Positions 1 to 9,819 are shown, counted from the first letter of the stretch. The stretch: DNA of 64,000 nt from Deltaproteobacteria bacterium (GCA_021824175.1 JAKALP010000021.1:1-64000); one strand, 5' to 3'. Numbers and translations are program-made. Notes: generated from the sequence alone by a model not told the origin.

Positions 1-1385
1 ACAGCGACATAGGATTTCCATAGCTCGCGCCACTCGTAGAGTTTGGTGGGCTGGGCTTGGCCGCCGGAGACTGTCAGAAGACAAACCCCACCGGAGAAGA
101 AAAGCACCAGACACATGGCAGCCTTGGTCAGAGGCTTAAGGTACGGCGTGATGGCGCGTGCACCCAGGGCCACGATGAGCAGATAGAACCAGATCAGGAC
201 CTTCAGTTTGTCCCAGTCCCAAGGCGCCAGCAGCACGCCGTTGAAGAGCAAAAACGCGCCCAGGGCCATGATCCATTCAGCCCGCTCGCGGCCATCGCCT
301 TTGCGAAGACGAAAATACGCGGTGGCCAAGATAAATAAGGTCCAAGGCCCGAGCTCCACACCGAAGAAATACGCCAAATTCTTGGGCGCAAACCAATTCC
401 ATTGAAAATGAACCATGGAACCTTTGCTGAACAGATTGGTCAAATACAGGACAAAGAGCGCGCCCAAAGGGACAGCCAGAACGAGAGCCGGCACCAGTTG
501 CCGAAGATTGTCTTTGGGCGTACGGCCAGCGAGGGTGTAAAAGGCGATCAGCAGGCTGATAATGATAAAAGTGTGCATATGAAACAGAGGCAGAGCGCCC
601 CAGGCGACACCCACCACGAGCGTTTTACCAAATGACCAGGGTTCAGAGGTGCCTTCCGGCGCATAGAACCGCTCCCGGACTTGCTGCACCAGCCAGATAC
701 CCAGAGGCAGCGCCATCAGCAAACCGCGCTGGGTAATGAAAAGCGAGAGAAAGAAATTCTTCCAGGTCAGAGCTTCCTGGTAATCTTTCAAGAGTCCGTT
801 GCCCATAAGTTGCCAGCCGGCCCAACCGCCATTGAGGAAAAAGGCCCCCACCAGCACAATGCCGCCAAAGCGGTACAGGGCCAGCATCGTGGCCAGCAGC
901 ATAATCATTCCTACGAGGAAGAGATGGGCCTGGGTCGGCACGCCGATTTGTTCCCAAAGGGCATTGTACAAATCCATGCCCAGGGGGTAGCGCAATTTCT
1001 CCAGAGAGAAAAAGGGGTTGTCCGGTGGGAAGACCGAGCCATCCACCATATGGCGGATATAGGCGATGTGCAGGGGCAAATCGCCGTAATTGTACTTCAG
1101 CAAGGTCTGGACGGAGCTGTCCAAGCTGAAGTAAAGATAGGCGAATTGGCGCAATCCGATCAGAAGTAAAAAGACCATTACGGTCGCGTCGATCCAGTCC
1201 CAGGTTCGCTTTCCATCTTCTTTGGGCTCAAGCCAGTGGGCGCGGCAGACATAGGCCAGGGCGGCTCCGGCCGCCAAACTGATCGCGGCGATCCAACCGT
1301 TGAGCCCCTGAAACACTAAGGCTAACAACGTCGCGCACAGGGTACTGAAAATTATATGCCAAAGGATGTTCTGAATCACGATCAC
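1..1385 (-). CDS. Polytopic membrane protein, partial (C-terminus beyond left edge)
   Basis: The frame stays open from position 1385 to the left edge, about 461 residues, so the gene is truncated by the window. Translation gives many hydrophobic segments separated by short charged loops, starting with a segment around residues 8-25. A long luminal-type loop contains aromatic-rich stretches such as FFSLEKLRYPLGMDLYNALW. This looks like a GT-C type or flippase-associated membrane protein, but I recognise no specific family. The GTG start overlaps the stop of the upstream TIGR03663 gene by 4 bases (GTGA), so the two are translationally coupled. A second GTG two codons later is an equally possible start. 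The partnership suggests a joint role in lipid-linked sugar transfer or export, which is inference. Confidence 0.7.
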   Translation of the reverse strand, partial: MIVIQNILWHIIFSTLCATLLALVFQGLNGWIAAISLAAGAALAYVCRAHWLEPKEDGKRTWDWIDATVMVFLLLIGLRQFAYLYFSLDSSVQTLLKYNYGDLPLHIAYIRHMVDGSVFPPDNPFFSLEKLRYPLGMDLYNALWEQIGVPTQAHLFLVGMIMLLATMLALYRFGGIVLVGAFFLNGGWAGWQLMGNGLLKDYQEALTWKNFFLSLFITQRGLLMALPLGIWLVQQVRERFYAPEGTSEPWSFGKTLVVGVAWGALPLFHMHTFIIISLLIAFYTLAGRTPKDNLRQLVPALVLAVPLGALFVLYLTNLFSKGSMVHFQWNWFAPKNLAYFFGVELGPWTLFILATAYFRLRKGDGRERAEWIMALGAFLLFNGVLLAPWDWDKLKVLIWFYLLIVALGARAITPYLKPLTKAAMCLVLFFSGGVCLLTVSGGQAQPTKLYEWRELWKSYVA

Positions 1386-2977
1386 GGGGTGCGCTCCTGA
1401 TGAAGAGATGGCGGGCCGACCAGGGTTGCCGCGCCTTGCCAGCTGTCCCTGAAGCGTGCTTCCCTGTAGTAGTAAAGAATATCATTGTAGGCATCCCGCA
1501 GCCGGCCCTGGACCCGGTAATAGGGTGCGTCCAGCTGGGCTTCCACCTGCTGCTGATCCTGGATATCCACCAGAAGCACATCGCCCTGAATGGGCTCACC
1601 GGCCTTGAAGGGATTAAAATAGAGCTCTGGATAATCACTTAATGTCCACGGCAGGGGCCAGGTCTGCTGGATGGCCACCACGATACGCATATTCATGGCT
1701 TCGGGATGGCGCGCACACGCCTGTTGGATATGGGTCTTCAGATCGTTGATGGATGGGTGGGAGTGGGTATATACATAAGGCTCACGGGGGTCGGCGGGGC
1801 GAAGATAGCTGACTCTGGCAGCCAGTCCCGCGCCGGCCGCGATGAGCAGCCCCGCGCTAACGTAGACAATGGTCTTACCGACTATGGGCCAGCTCTGGCG
1901 AATGCTTTCCACCGCGTAGCCGAACACGAAGCATAGCGGCCAGATCAGGTTGAGAATGATCCAGGGGGTCTTATAAGGAATCAGCGAGTAGGCCAATACC
2001 GTGCCCACAGCCAGAGCGCACCAGAACCGGCCGTGGCGCGACGTGCGCAATCCCACCACTACCGCGGCGATCAGCGCCGCCAGGGTCGGCCATTCGTACC
2101 GGCGCATGAGTTCGAGCCAGTAGAAGAAAGGCTTCTCATGCCCGCTGCCCATGCCGGTTTTCATCCAGGGAGCCAAAGCCAGGAACATGTCGATGATGCC
2201 GTGCGGATTCATCAGAAATCCGCTGAATACCAGAATGGTCACCAGGGCGCTGAGGCCAATAGTTCGATATAGAAATGCCTTGTAATCCGGCGGTGCAAAG
2301 GGCAGTGAAACCCCCTTCTTGCCTTTGGTGGCCGGCAGCCGCGGCTCCTCGGAGACTTTGGCTTCAGGCAGAATCCGACCCAATACGGCAGCCACGAAAA
2401 GGGCGATGAACCAGGTGCCGAAGAAGATAAAAAAAGTCTCCTTGATCATCATGGTCCCGAAAAATCCGGCCGTCATACAGACGACACCGGTGCGCCAGGA
2501 TATACGACGGATATAGGTGAAGTATCCGTAGCTGAAAAGCAATTGGAAGAAGATCAAGACGGTTTCATGGATCGCATATCTGGCGTAAAAAATCACGGCC
2601 GGGCTGAAGGCCATGACCACGGCGGCCCAGACCGCGATGCGGCCGAAGAAACGCCGATGGGCGAGAACCAGCAGGGTATTGAGGACGCCAAACAGCACGG
2701 TCACCAGGCGCAGGGCGACAATGCCTTTACCAAAAATCATCTCACTGAGCTGTAGGAGGTAAAAGAACAGAGGGCCGTGATAGTTGCCGGGATCGTAGTG
2801 GAAAAATCCCTGGCGCCACATCTGGATCACATACCAGCCGTTTACCCCCTCGTCATGGTGGGGCGGCCGCAGATCCAGCCTGTACAGCAGCATTGATAGC
2901 CAAACTACTGCCAGGGGTATTAGAGACCAATGCAAGGGGGGAGAGGGACGAAGGGGCTGCGATTCAATTGTCTTCAT
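1382..2977 (-). CDS. TIGR03663 / Agl23-like glycosyltransferase family 39 membrane protein
   Basis: A 531-residue integral membrane protein. After a short N-terminal tail comes a first membrane segment (about residues 18-32), followed by the sequence RPPHHDEGVNGWYV, matching the acidic-loop signature (DE near the first luminal loop) of GT-C mannosyltransferase-like proteins. The following GNYHGPLFFYLLQLSE is typical of the TIGR03663 family, described in archaea and deltaproteobacteria as flippase activity-associated Agl23-like. Around ten further hydrophobic segments follow, then a soluble C-terminal domain from about residue 400. Such enzymes move a sugar from a polyprenyl-phosphate donor on the outer face of the inner membrane. 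The natural acceptor is not known here. It overlaps the next gene by 4 bases. Confidence 0.8.
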   Translation of the reverse strand: MKTIESQPLRPSPPLHWSLIPLAVVWLSMLLYRLDLRPPHHDEGVNGWYVIQMWRQGFFHYDPGNYHGPLFFYLLQLSEMIFGKGIVALRLVTVLFGVLNTLLVLAHRRFFGRIAVWAAVVMAFSPAVIFYARYAIHETVLIFFQLLFSYGYFTYIRRISWRTGVVCMTAGFFGTMMIKETFFIFFGTWFIALFVAAVLGRILPEAKVSEEPRLPATKGKKGVSLPFAPPDYKAFLYRTIGLSALVTILVFSGFLMNPHGIIDMFLALAPWMKTGMGSGHEKPFFYWLELMRRYEWPTLAALIAAVVVGLRTSRHGRFWCALAVGTVLAYSLIPYKTPWIILNLIWPLCFVFGYAVESIRQSWPIVGKTIVYVSAGLLIAAGAGLAARVSYLRPADPREPYVYTHSHPSINDLKTHIQQACARHPEAMNMRIVVAIQQTWPLPWTLSDYPELYFNPFKAGEPIQGDVLLVDIQDQQQVEAQLDAPYYRVQGRLRDAYNDILYYYREARFRDSWQGAATLVGPPSLHQERTP

Positions 2978-3302
2978 CTACCGAACCGTTTCTCAATATC
3001 TATGCCTGCCTCAGTCTTAATAAAGAATCATGGCGATGGATAGAATTCCAAAGCGAATGTACTCGGCGCGATGCCCAGTATGGCCAATGCCTATGCTTAT
3101 TAAGCTGGATATCTGTAACATAAAGCAAAGATGCAACACAACACCTGATCATAGTAACCGCGATGGCCACCCCGATCTAATGGGTTCACCTCGATTGCAC
3201 CTGGCTTTTAAATAGGATAATGTTTGGAAAAATAAAAATTGCGTGCCGGCCTTATGGGATTCACCCCCAGGCTTCTATGGCGGGCAACAGAGGAGGATGT
3301 TG
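2978..3302. other. Intergenic region between divergent genes
   Basis: About 325 bases between the minus-strand membrane protein and the plus-strand DUF362 gene. It holds a plausible plus-strand promoter at 3195-3223 and an RBS at 3289-3296. No other gene or RNA is visible. Confidence 0.6.
3195..3223 (+). promoter_or_regulatory. Candidate sigma-70 promoter for the DUF362 gene
   Basis: TTGCAC at 3195-3200 and TAATGT at 3218-3223 are separated by 17 bases. This fits a housekeeping promoter about 80 bases upstream of the chosen start codon. It rests on visual match only. Confidence 0.4.
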
Positions 3303-5000
3303 ATGAATTCTTGCCGGGGAGACCACTTTCACAAACATAGAGCTCACGCCAAAACGGTTTCATATAAAACCATGATTTTAAACCACGGGCTCATTATCGG
3401 CACGCTGAGCCTGGTGTGGCTAATTCTTAAAACCGGCCGCAAACCGTCACGCATCAACTATCCCTGCCAGCAGACGGCCTTGGCCAATATCTCCCTTTTT
3501 CTGTTGCCGCCCCTGGGCTTGATTGGCCATCGGGTCTGGTCGGCGCTGCGCCATCGCCTGACCCGCGCGCAGCTTTTCCGGCTTTGCTGTTATGTGGCGT
3601 TGTGCGCCACGCTGGCAGGGTCGCTTTACGCCGGCTGGCAAGCCTACAGCGCGCATAAGCAACAGCATCAACCACGCCTGCAAGGACCGGTTGGCAAACT
3701 CGCGCCGGCGGCACTCGGCTTGGCGGCCGGAACTTTTCTGACCATTCCCCATGCCATGGCCCTGCCCTCCCACCACCGAGTGGTTTCGGTGCATGACGCG
3801 AATGCCACCTCATGGAGCTTTCCGTGCACGGGCGGGGGCTCTTGCGCGCAATATTACGGCGACAGCGACCATGTGGACCAAAATATCGTGGACCAGATGG
3901 TGGCCTTAGGAGTAAAAACACTGACTGGCCAAGAGAACTTAAGCGACGCCTGGCACCAACTTATTCCCGATTACCAATCCGGCAAAGCCATTGCCATTAA
4001 AGTCAATTTCAACAATTCCTGGGGTTATGACGACGACGATGCATGTATCGATGCCCTGCCCCAAATCATCAACAGCATCGCGGCGGGCCTGACCAAAATT
4101 AGGGTCCAGCAGGAAGATATTTGGGTCTATGATGCCACCCGCCAGATTCCCGACCGCTTTCGGCAGCTCATCAGTTCTGCATATAGTGGGATTGCATTCT
4201 TTGATAATTCCGGCGCTCGCGCCGGCGTGCAATCAAGCACCTTCAGCAGCACCGCCTCATCAGCACGGGTCGATTTTTCCGGCACCAATTACGGCTGCGT
4301 CCAGAAGCTTACCGATGTGCTGGTGAATGCGGCGTATCTCATCAACATCCCCATCATGAAAAAGCACAGCAGTGCCGGCATCACCTTATCTTTAAAGAAT
4401 CACATCGGAAGCATCGACCTTTTTTCCTCTAACTGCGAGGACATTCACCACTACATCGATCTAGACGACAGCCAGTACAGTCCCACCTCCAATCCCATCG
4501 TCAGCATCAACAAAAACCCCAACATCAGCGACAAGACCGTCCTGATCATCGGTGACGGCCTTTTCGGCGGCGCGAGCAGTAACCTCAATCCGCCCGAACG
4601 CTGGACCAGCTTCAACAATGGCTCTCCCAATATGCTCTTCTTTGCGGTGGATCCCGTGGCCGTGGATTCGGTCATGTTTGACTACCTAAACCGTGAAAGC
4701 ATCGTTGCCAATGGCTCCGAAGATATTCTGAGGGTCGCCGCCCTGGCTGGCCTTGGTGTTCATGAACGCTGGAACGGCAATACTACCAGGAAGTACAGCG
4801 CCATCAATTACATCGAGATCGAAGGCGCGGACAGCAATCCGCCCGATGTGGGGCCGCCGACAAGCGATCCGCCTGGAAGTAATCCGCCGGGAAGCAATCC
4901 ACCGGGAAGCAATCCACCGGGAAGCAATCCTCTCCCCAATTCGGGAGGGGATTCCGGGTCATCGGGGGGATGCCTGATACAATCCCTGCTCTATAAGTAG
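3303..5000 (+). CDS. Membrane-anchored DUF362 protein with PPGSN repeat tail
   Basis: A 565-residue protein. The ATG at 3303 is chosen because AGAGGAGG at 3289-3296 lies six bases upstream; an earlier GTG at 3243 is in frame but has no such site. The N-terminal 150 residues carry about four hydrophobic segments. They are followed by a DUF362 domain (about residues 200-500) with KAIAIKVNFNN, PIMKKHSSAGITLSLKNHIG and FAVDPVAVDSVMFDYL, all typical of that family. The C-terminus is a Pro/Gly/Ser/Asn repeat (PPGSN units) ending in a Gly/Ser stretch with one Cys (SSGGCLIQSLLYK). DUF362 proteins are often paired with ferredoxin-type Fe-S modules, but none is present here. The domain probably faces outside the cytoplasm. 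The function is unknown. Confidence 0.8.
   Translation: MNSCRGDHFHKHRAHAKTVSYKTMILNHGLIIGTLSLVWLILKTGRKPSRINYPCQQTALANISLFLLPPLGLIGHRVWSALRHRLTRAQLFRLCCYVALCATLAGSLYAGWQAYSAHKQQHQPRLQGPVGKLAPAALGLAAGTFLTIPHAMALPSHHRVVSVHDANATSWSFPCTGGGSCAQYYGDSDHVDQNIVDQMVALGVKTLTGQENLSDAWHQLIPDYQSGKAIAIKVNFNNSWGYDDDDACIDALPQIINSIAAGLTKIRVQQEDIWVYDATRQIPDRFRQLISSAYSGIAFFDNSGARAGVQSSTFSSTASSARVDFSGTNYGCVQKLTDVLVNAAYLINIPIMKKHSSAGITLSLKNHIGSIDLFSSNCEDIHHYIDLDDSQYSPTSNPIVSINKNPNISDKTVLIIGDGLFGGASSNLNPPERWTSFNNGSPNMLFFAVDPVAVDSVMFDYLNRESIVANGSEDILRVAALAGLGVHERWNGNTTRKYSAINYIEIEGADSNPPDVGPPTSDPPGSNPPGSNPPGSNPPGSNPLPNSGGDSGSSGGCLIQSLLYK
4862..4929 (+). repeat. Tandem 15-base coding repeat (PPGSN units)
   Basis: Four to five copies of a 15-base unit reading roughly CCGGGAAGCAATCCA lie inside the DUF362 gene. 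The inner copies are identical and the outer ones slightly diverged. The unit encodes Pro-Gly-Ser-Asn-Pro. The low divergence suggests recent slippage, so the copy number may vary between strains. Confidence 0.85.
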
Positions 5001-5051
5001 GGGCTCCAAATCATATTGCGAAGTAATTGTTGAGATCGCCGATCCCAAGAA

Positions 5052-5095
5052 AAACCCCCTGATTCCCATTTGACAAAATGGATCTCAGGGGGTTT
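5052..5095. terminator. Stem-loop terminator between convergent genes
   Basis: Eleven-base perfect arms, 5052-5062 (AAACCCCCTGA) and 5085-5095 (TCAGGGGGTTT). Read on the minus strand the stem is followed by a T-rich run, so it best serves the DUF2333 gene. The plus-strand DUF362 gene ends 51 bases upstream of it. Confidence 0.75.
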
Positions 5096-5164
5096 GAATA
5101 TGATGAATTGCTGATTGAATACGGTCTATGCCAATGGTCGGCCTTCGCCATTGCACACCGTTCT

Positions 5165-6421
5165 CTATGTGCTCAGCGTCTTGACCAGTTGCCCCATGTA
5201 GTAGCGGGCGTGGCTGATGGGCGCGGCCATATTGGCGCGATGGTTGGCCAGAATGCCGTCCAGGTCGCCATTGGTGATGATCCAGGGTTCCAGCGAGGCG
5301 GCCAGTCGGCACGATTCGATGGCATGGTGCAACAGCTCGGTTCCGTGACGTACTTCCAATGTTGTGCCGAAGTCTCTTTGCACTGCTTCAAGAATAGGAA
5401 TCAGGGCGTTGGCGACCCCCTTGGCATAGTAGAAGTAATCGTCCGCATCGGTAAATCCCACCGGCGATCCGTCAGCCTCCTTTGTCTTTACCAGATTTTC
5501 GTCGCAACTGCCCAGCAAATCCTCGTAAGCCGTGAACAGTGGAATCAGGTTGTCCGAGCGCGTGTAGAAATACGCTTTGCCGGTGATCAGCTTCTGCTTA
5601 TACTTCTCCAGCTCGGAGAGACTCTCCTTGTACTTGGATTCCGGTGAGGGGAACCAATAACTTTCCGCTTTGACCATGAAGAAATTCATGGCGTTTTCCA
5701 GGTTGCGGTCAAAGGCGTCGTTGTAACCGGTGCGCGAAATGCGCTCGGTGAGCTGCACCACGGTGCGGCGGGTCACTTCCAGCGTGCCCAGCTGGAATTC
5801 GTTGATGTTGTCGGTAAAGTTAAGAATGTCATTGGGCCGCCAGCCCCAGAAGCGATGATTCAATTCGTAGTCCATGGGCCGAATCACCGCCTCCACAAAG
5901 GCCACGCCCACTGGACGATCATCAAACGATGTTGGGGCATGGGAGGCCGTGGGAGCCGCGGGCTCACTTCTTCGGGTGGGGGCCTGCATTTCAGCCGCGC
6001 CACGGGGCACTTCTTCGATTGCCCCAGCGGCGGGTGGACGCTCTTTGCTGGCCGGCGGCTGCGGCGCGGCCCCGGTCTGATGCTCCAATTGCGTCAACAT
6101 CTCCTTGGTGGACTCGATGGAAGATTTCTGCCCCTGGGGGGTCTGCTCGCCTTCTTCGGGTGGATGTTGAACCGCGGCAGCGCTCTCCGGAGCCTGTTTG
6201 GCTGGAGCTTCCGCGACGGTGTTCTGGGCTTGGCTGGGCAGGGCGCTGTTATCACTCAAGCGCCCCTTTAAAGAACCGGAGCTCTCAAAATGGTCCACAA
6301 CGGCGGTCACGGCCCAAAGCACCGCGCCGATGAGAAGCACGGCCACGATCAGACGTTTAATGAAAAACGCCTTGAACCCTTTTGTCTTCTGGTTGTTGGA
6401 AACGGGTTGTTCTTCGGACAT
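5165..6421 (-). CDS. DUF2333 family protein
   Basis: A 418-residue protein with one membrane segment near residues 23-42 and a low-complexity Pro/Ala/Glu linker (about 50-165). A helical C-terminal domain follows, with the conserved look of the DUF2333 family (PMDYELNHRFWGWRPNDIL, and later AESYWFPSPESKYKESLSELEKY). Orientation suggests a short cytoplasmic N-terminus and a periplasmic body. It lies 28 bases downstream of selB on the same strand and ends before a strong terminator, so it may be the last gene of a selB transcript. No enzymatic motif is visible. The role is unknown. Confidence 0.8.
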   Translation of the reverse strand: MSEEQPVSNNQKTKGFKAFFIKRLIVAVLLIGAVLWAVTAVVDHFESSGSLKGRLSDNSALPSQAQNTVAEAPAKQAPESAAAVQHPPEEGEQTPQGQKSSIESTKEMLTQLEHQTGAAPQPPASKERPPAAGAIEEVPRGAAEMQAPTRRSEPAAPTASHAPTSFDDRPVGVAFVEAVIRPMDYELNHRFWGWRPNDILNFTDNINEFQLGTLEVTRRTVVQLTERISRTGYNDAFDRNLENAMNFFMVKAESYWFPSPESKYKESLSELEKYKQKLITGKAYFYTRSDNLIPLFTAYEDLLGSCDENLVKTKEADGSPVGFTDADDYFYYAKGVANALIPILEAVQRDFGTTLEVRHGTELLHHAIESCRLAASLEPWIITNGDLDGILANHRANMAAPISHARYYMGQLVKTLST

Positions 6422-6449
6422 GAATTTTTCTCCAATACGGCCAGATGTT

Positions 6450-8375
6450 CTATCTCTGGACAGGTTGTTTGCGCAGTTTGCGTAAATCGCCTACCCGGAT
6501 GGTCAACTGCGTTGCGTCAAAATATTCAAGCAAAGGGATCACGTACTTGCGTGAAACCCCGGTCATATCCTTAAATTGGGGCGTGGATATCTCGGTTTGC
6601 CGAATAAGCAATTCCACCAGCTTTTGCTTCAGATCGTCCAATGGCCGCCGATGATAGTAAAGATCTTCCTTGATTTTCACCATCACTCCCTCGTCGACCA
6701 AGAGAGCCATGACTTGCCGGGCTTGATCAATCGGGGTTTGCTGCTGGGCACACAGCTCTTTGAAGTAAGGCGGCGTCAAACCTGCCTTTTCGTATGTAGT
6801 GAGGATGGTTTCACGCAAGGCCCGCAGGTCCACGCCCAGAGCGACGCGGTGGCCGGCCAGGCGCACGAGATCTTCTTCCACCGCGATATTTTCAGCTTTG
6901 AGCATCTGTTGGAGCATCAAGGTGAAGAGCTTGATATCCACAGTGCCTGGCAAGCGGGATTTAAGTTCTTCCTTGGGCATGCCGGGTTTGAGCGGATTGT
7001 TCTGATGATAAGCGCGCAAATGCTCTTGGACTTCCTGCTGCAAGGCGGCAAAAACGTTTTGATGGATGAAACGTCTTTTCTCCTTATCAATCTGCAATAG
7101 GCTGCGCTTGGACAAAAGCCCTTGCAGCATGCGATCCAATTGCTTTTCCGGCAAGTTGGTGATGATCAGCAGTTCGTGGAAGGCGCAGCCGGCATAGCCG
7201 GTCTGCTCAATTTGCTGCTGCAACGTCTCTTCGGTGGCGCCGGCACTGGTCAGGACGGAGAGTTTTTCAACCAGCTCCGGTTTGTTGCTCTTATGCTTGG
7301 GCGCGATGGGATTAAGCACTGGACCGCCGCCAATGGTGCGCACGGGCGAATAGCTGCGCAGCACATAGCGGTCATCTTTGACCAGGGTGACCGGCGCCTC
7401 CAGCCGAATCTGGGCGATGGCCTCTTCGCCGGGCAGCAGCTCTTCACGGTCCAGCAGCGCCACCACGCCCAGGATTTCGCTGGTGCCGGTGTGAAAACGA
7501 ACCCGGACGCGATTTTTCAGGGGCTTGGTGTTGCCAGGCAAATAGTGCAGGGCCACATCCACCATATAGCTGGGCACCAGAGTTTCGGGCGCGGCAATAA
7601 TATCGCCGCGCTGAACGTCGGCTTTGTCCAGCCCCTGGAAGTTGATGGCCGTGCGCATGCCGGCCTCGGCCATCTCCACGCTTTGGTTGTGGACCTGGAT
7701 GCCGCGCACCTTGGAGGTGGCCTGGGAGGGGTAGATCATGATGCGATCCCCCACGCTGACTTTGCCCGACGCCAGGGTGCCGGTGATCACGGTGCCGAAG
7801 CCTTTCATGGTGAAAACTCGGTCAACGGGCAAACGAAACAGACCGGTGGCGGTCTTCTCAACTATGCCGGCGCTGATGCGGTCCAGCGTCTGCACCAACT
7901 CGTCCAGCCCTTGTCGCGTGGCCGAGGAAACCGGCAGCACGGGCGCATTTTCAAGAAAAGTGCCATGGGTGAATTGGGCCACCTCTTCTTTGACCAGGGC
8001 GAGCCATTCTTCATCCACCATGTCAATCTTGGTTAAGACCACCATGCCGTGGCGGATGCCCAGCAGCGAACAAATATCCATATGCTCGCGGGTTTGGGGC
8101 ATGATGCCTTCATCGGCGGCGATCACCAGGGCCACCAGATCTATACCCGTGGCACCGGCCACCATGGTTTTGACGAATTTCTCATGACCCGGCACATCCA
8201 CGATGCCCAGACGCTGGCCGCTGGGCAATTCAAGATAGGCGAACCCCAACTCGATGGTGATGCCGCGTAACTGCTCTTCTTTGAGGCGATCGGTGTTGAT
8301 GCCGGTCAGAGCCCGGATCAAACTGGTTTTGCCGTGGTCAATATGTCCGGCGGTGCCCAAAATGATTTGCTTCAC
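6450..8375 (-). CDS. selB: Selenocysteine-specific translation elongation factor SelB
   Basis: A 641-residue GTPase that carries selenocysteyl-tRNA to ribosomes paused at UGA codons next to a SECIS hairpin. The N-terminus has the P-loop GHIDHGKT (residues 10-17), then [16 protein letters not shown] and TKID, giving the complete G1-G4 set. EF-Tu-like beta-barrel domains follow ([15 protein letters not shown] and onward). The C-terminal 280 residues look like the winged-helix repeats that bind SECIS RNA. The length matches bacterial SelB. Neither selA, selD nor tRNA-Sec is in the window. Its presence implies the genome encodes selenoproteins, so in-frame TGA codons elsewhere should be interpreted with care. 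Confidence 0.97.
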   Translation of the reverse strand: MKQIILGTAGHIDHGKTSLIRALTGINTDRLKEEQLRGITIELGFAYLELPSGQRLGIVDVPGHEKFVKTMVAGATGIDLVALVIAADEGIMPQTREHMDICSLLGIRHGMVVLTKIDMVDEEWLALVKEEVAQFTHGTFLENAPVLPVSSATRQGLDELVQTLDRISAGIVEKTATGLFRLPVDRVFTMKGFGTVITGTLASGKVSVGDRIMIYPSQATSKVRGIQVHNQSVEMAEAGMRTAINFQGLDKADVQRGDIIAAPETLVPSYMVDVALHYLPGNTKPLKNRVRVRFHTGTSEILGVVALLDREELLPGEEAIAQIRLEAPVTLVKDDRYVLRSYSPVRTIGGGPVLNPIAPKHKSNKPELVEKLSVLTSAGATEETLQQQIEQTGYAGCAFHELLIITNLPEKQLDRMLQGLLSKRSLLQIDKEKRRFIHQNVFAALQQEVQEHLRAYHQNNPLKPGMPKEELKSRLPGTVDIKLFTLMLQQMLKAENIAVEEDLVRLAGHRVALGVDLRALRETILTTYEKAGLTPPYFKELCAQQQTPIDQARQVMALLVDEGVMVKIKEDLYYHRRPLDDLKQKLVELLIRQTEISTPQFKDMTGVSRKYVIPLLEYFDATQLTIRVGDLRKLRKQPVQR

Positions 8376-8502
8376 TGTAACCCAACTCCATCTATTCTAA
8401 GCTTCACCGATTGCGGTTGCGGATCGAAACCTCAAATAGCACAAAAGGCGCGGACACCACAACCGGGCAAGCAGCTCGGCAATTCTGGCCTTTATCCAGG
8501 GT

Positions 8503-8700
8503 TTAATTGACATGATCGGGCGGATCGGCGGGCGGTTTGCGGCGGCGCAAAAATTCGGCCAGATAGGCCAGCCCTACCAAAATAACGCAGAGCCCGATGG
8601 TAAACACCAGCGAGGCCTGGGGGTAGAAAAAACGCGCCAACAAAATGCCAAAAACAACCCCCAATAAGGCTCGAATGATGAAGATGTGGGTTCCAGACAA
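8503..8700 (-). CDS. Small two-helix membrane protein
   Basis: A 65-residue protein with two hydrophobic helices (about residues 5-25 and 30-48) and a basic, proline-rich tail (RRRKPPADPP). The start is TTG at 8698-8700, supported by CAGGAG seven bases upstream. It sits between the FHA gene and selB on the same strand. No family is recognised. The hydrophobic pattern and the ribosome site make it a credible gene. Confidence 0.55.
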   Translation of the reverse strand: MSGTHIFIIRALLGVVFGILLARFFYPQASLVFTIGLCVILVGLAYLAEFLRRRKPPADPPDHVN

Positions 8701-8897
8701 AATATACTCCTGTTGAGCTCCGGCGGTTATCGGTGCACTGGGTCATAATAAACTGGACCGGAGATGATGGCGAGGACGACGGCGGGGCCACACTCAACGG
8801 GTAGATATCAGAATTGAAACCTCTTTATATCCAGTTAAAAGACCAACCCGGGTTTATTCGCGCGGCCCATGGGGTGGGGACTTCAACAATGTACCAA

Positions 8898-9608
8898 CTA
8901 TACTGAAGGTCGGCGCACACGGCGGATTTGAAGCTCCACCGGACCCACTTTTATGACATCCTGATGTTTTAATTGGGTGGGCGTCTTAATGGCGGTACCG
9001 TTGACCCGCGTTTTAAACTTGCCGCCGATATGCTCCAGCACAAAGTCATCCCGTTTTTTGGAAATGGTGGCGCTGGGTGTTCCCGCAAGAAAAGAGAACA
9101 TGCCTGTGACACGGATATCCGCCTCCGGATTCTTGCCAATGGATACATCCTTGCCGGTGAGTTCAAAATCGTCGCGCACGCTGGAAAGAAAAGATAGATA
9201 ATCAAAGCCGACCCAACTGGTCTGAGCGCTTTGACGGTCCAGAACCATGGTCTGGTCACTGGACTCAGCCTGCGACTTGGACATCAGGTCGTGCATGGTG
9301 GTCTCCAACGAGAGACTTTCATGCAAATCGACGATCAAGATGTGTTTGCCAATGGTGACCCAATCCTGGTGGGCCAGGATACTTTTGGAAATCTTCTGAT
9401 TATTGACCAAGGTCCCATTGCGACTGCCCAGATCAGTCAGCGTTAATTTGTTGTTTTCCAGCCGAACCCTGGCGTGATGGGCCGAGACGGCCATGTTGTC
9501 AATGACGATCTGATTGTCGGCTTGACGGCCGATGGCGAGCTCTTGACCTTCGCTGACTTTGAAGCTGCCCAATACCTTGTTATTGAGGGTCAATATGAAA
9601 CGGGCCAT
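8898..9608 (-). CDS. FHA domain protein
   Basis: A 236-residue cytoplasmic protein. Residues 1-100 form a classical forkhead-associated domain: IGRQADNQIVIDN, then SAHHARV and DLGSRNGTLVN. These are the Gly-Arg, Ser-x-x-His and Asn-Gly positions that bind phosphothreonine. Residues 140-230 look like a second, degenerate FHA fold (VSIGKNPEADIRVTG, then FKTRVNGTAIK) that lacks the Ser-His pair. No Ser/Thr kinase or secretion genes are next to it. Partner and pathway are therefore unknown. Confidence 0.9.
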   Translation of the reverse strand: MARFILTLNNKVLGSFKVSEGQELAIGRQADNQIVIDNMAVSAHHARVRLENNKLTLTDLGSRNGTLVNNQKISKSILAHQDWVTIGKHILIVDLHESLSLETTMHDLMSKSQAESSDQTMVLDRQSAQTSWVGFDYLSFLSSVRDDFELTGKDVSIGKNPEADIRVTGMFSFLAGTPSATISKKRDDFVLEHIGGKFKTRVNGTAIKTPTQLKHQDVIKVGPVELQIRRVRRPSV

Positions 9609-9819
9609 CTCTTCTCCTTTGCGGCGATTTGCGATAAATGTCTATTATATTTTAAAATCATCGTTTGACCGGGTTGTCAAGGTTGGGATTGGAGTGGAAA
9701 GCGAGTCTTCCACGCCCGCCTAAATTGGCGTCAGTCCCGGCAGCATAGTATTTCAACCCCTTAATTGCAAAGAAGATCAGCAAGGATCGTAATTCGCCCC
9801 CGCTACCTCTGTTGGCCCT

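Noticed and set aside
7122-8036. Plus-strand open frame of 304 codons
   Set aside because: Antisense to selB, which is fully supported by motifs.
9644-9680. TTGACA and TATAAT upstream of the FHA gene on the minus strand
   Set aside because: Both hexamers are perfect but separated by 25 bases, too far for a normal sigma-70 promoter.
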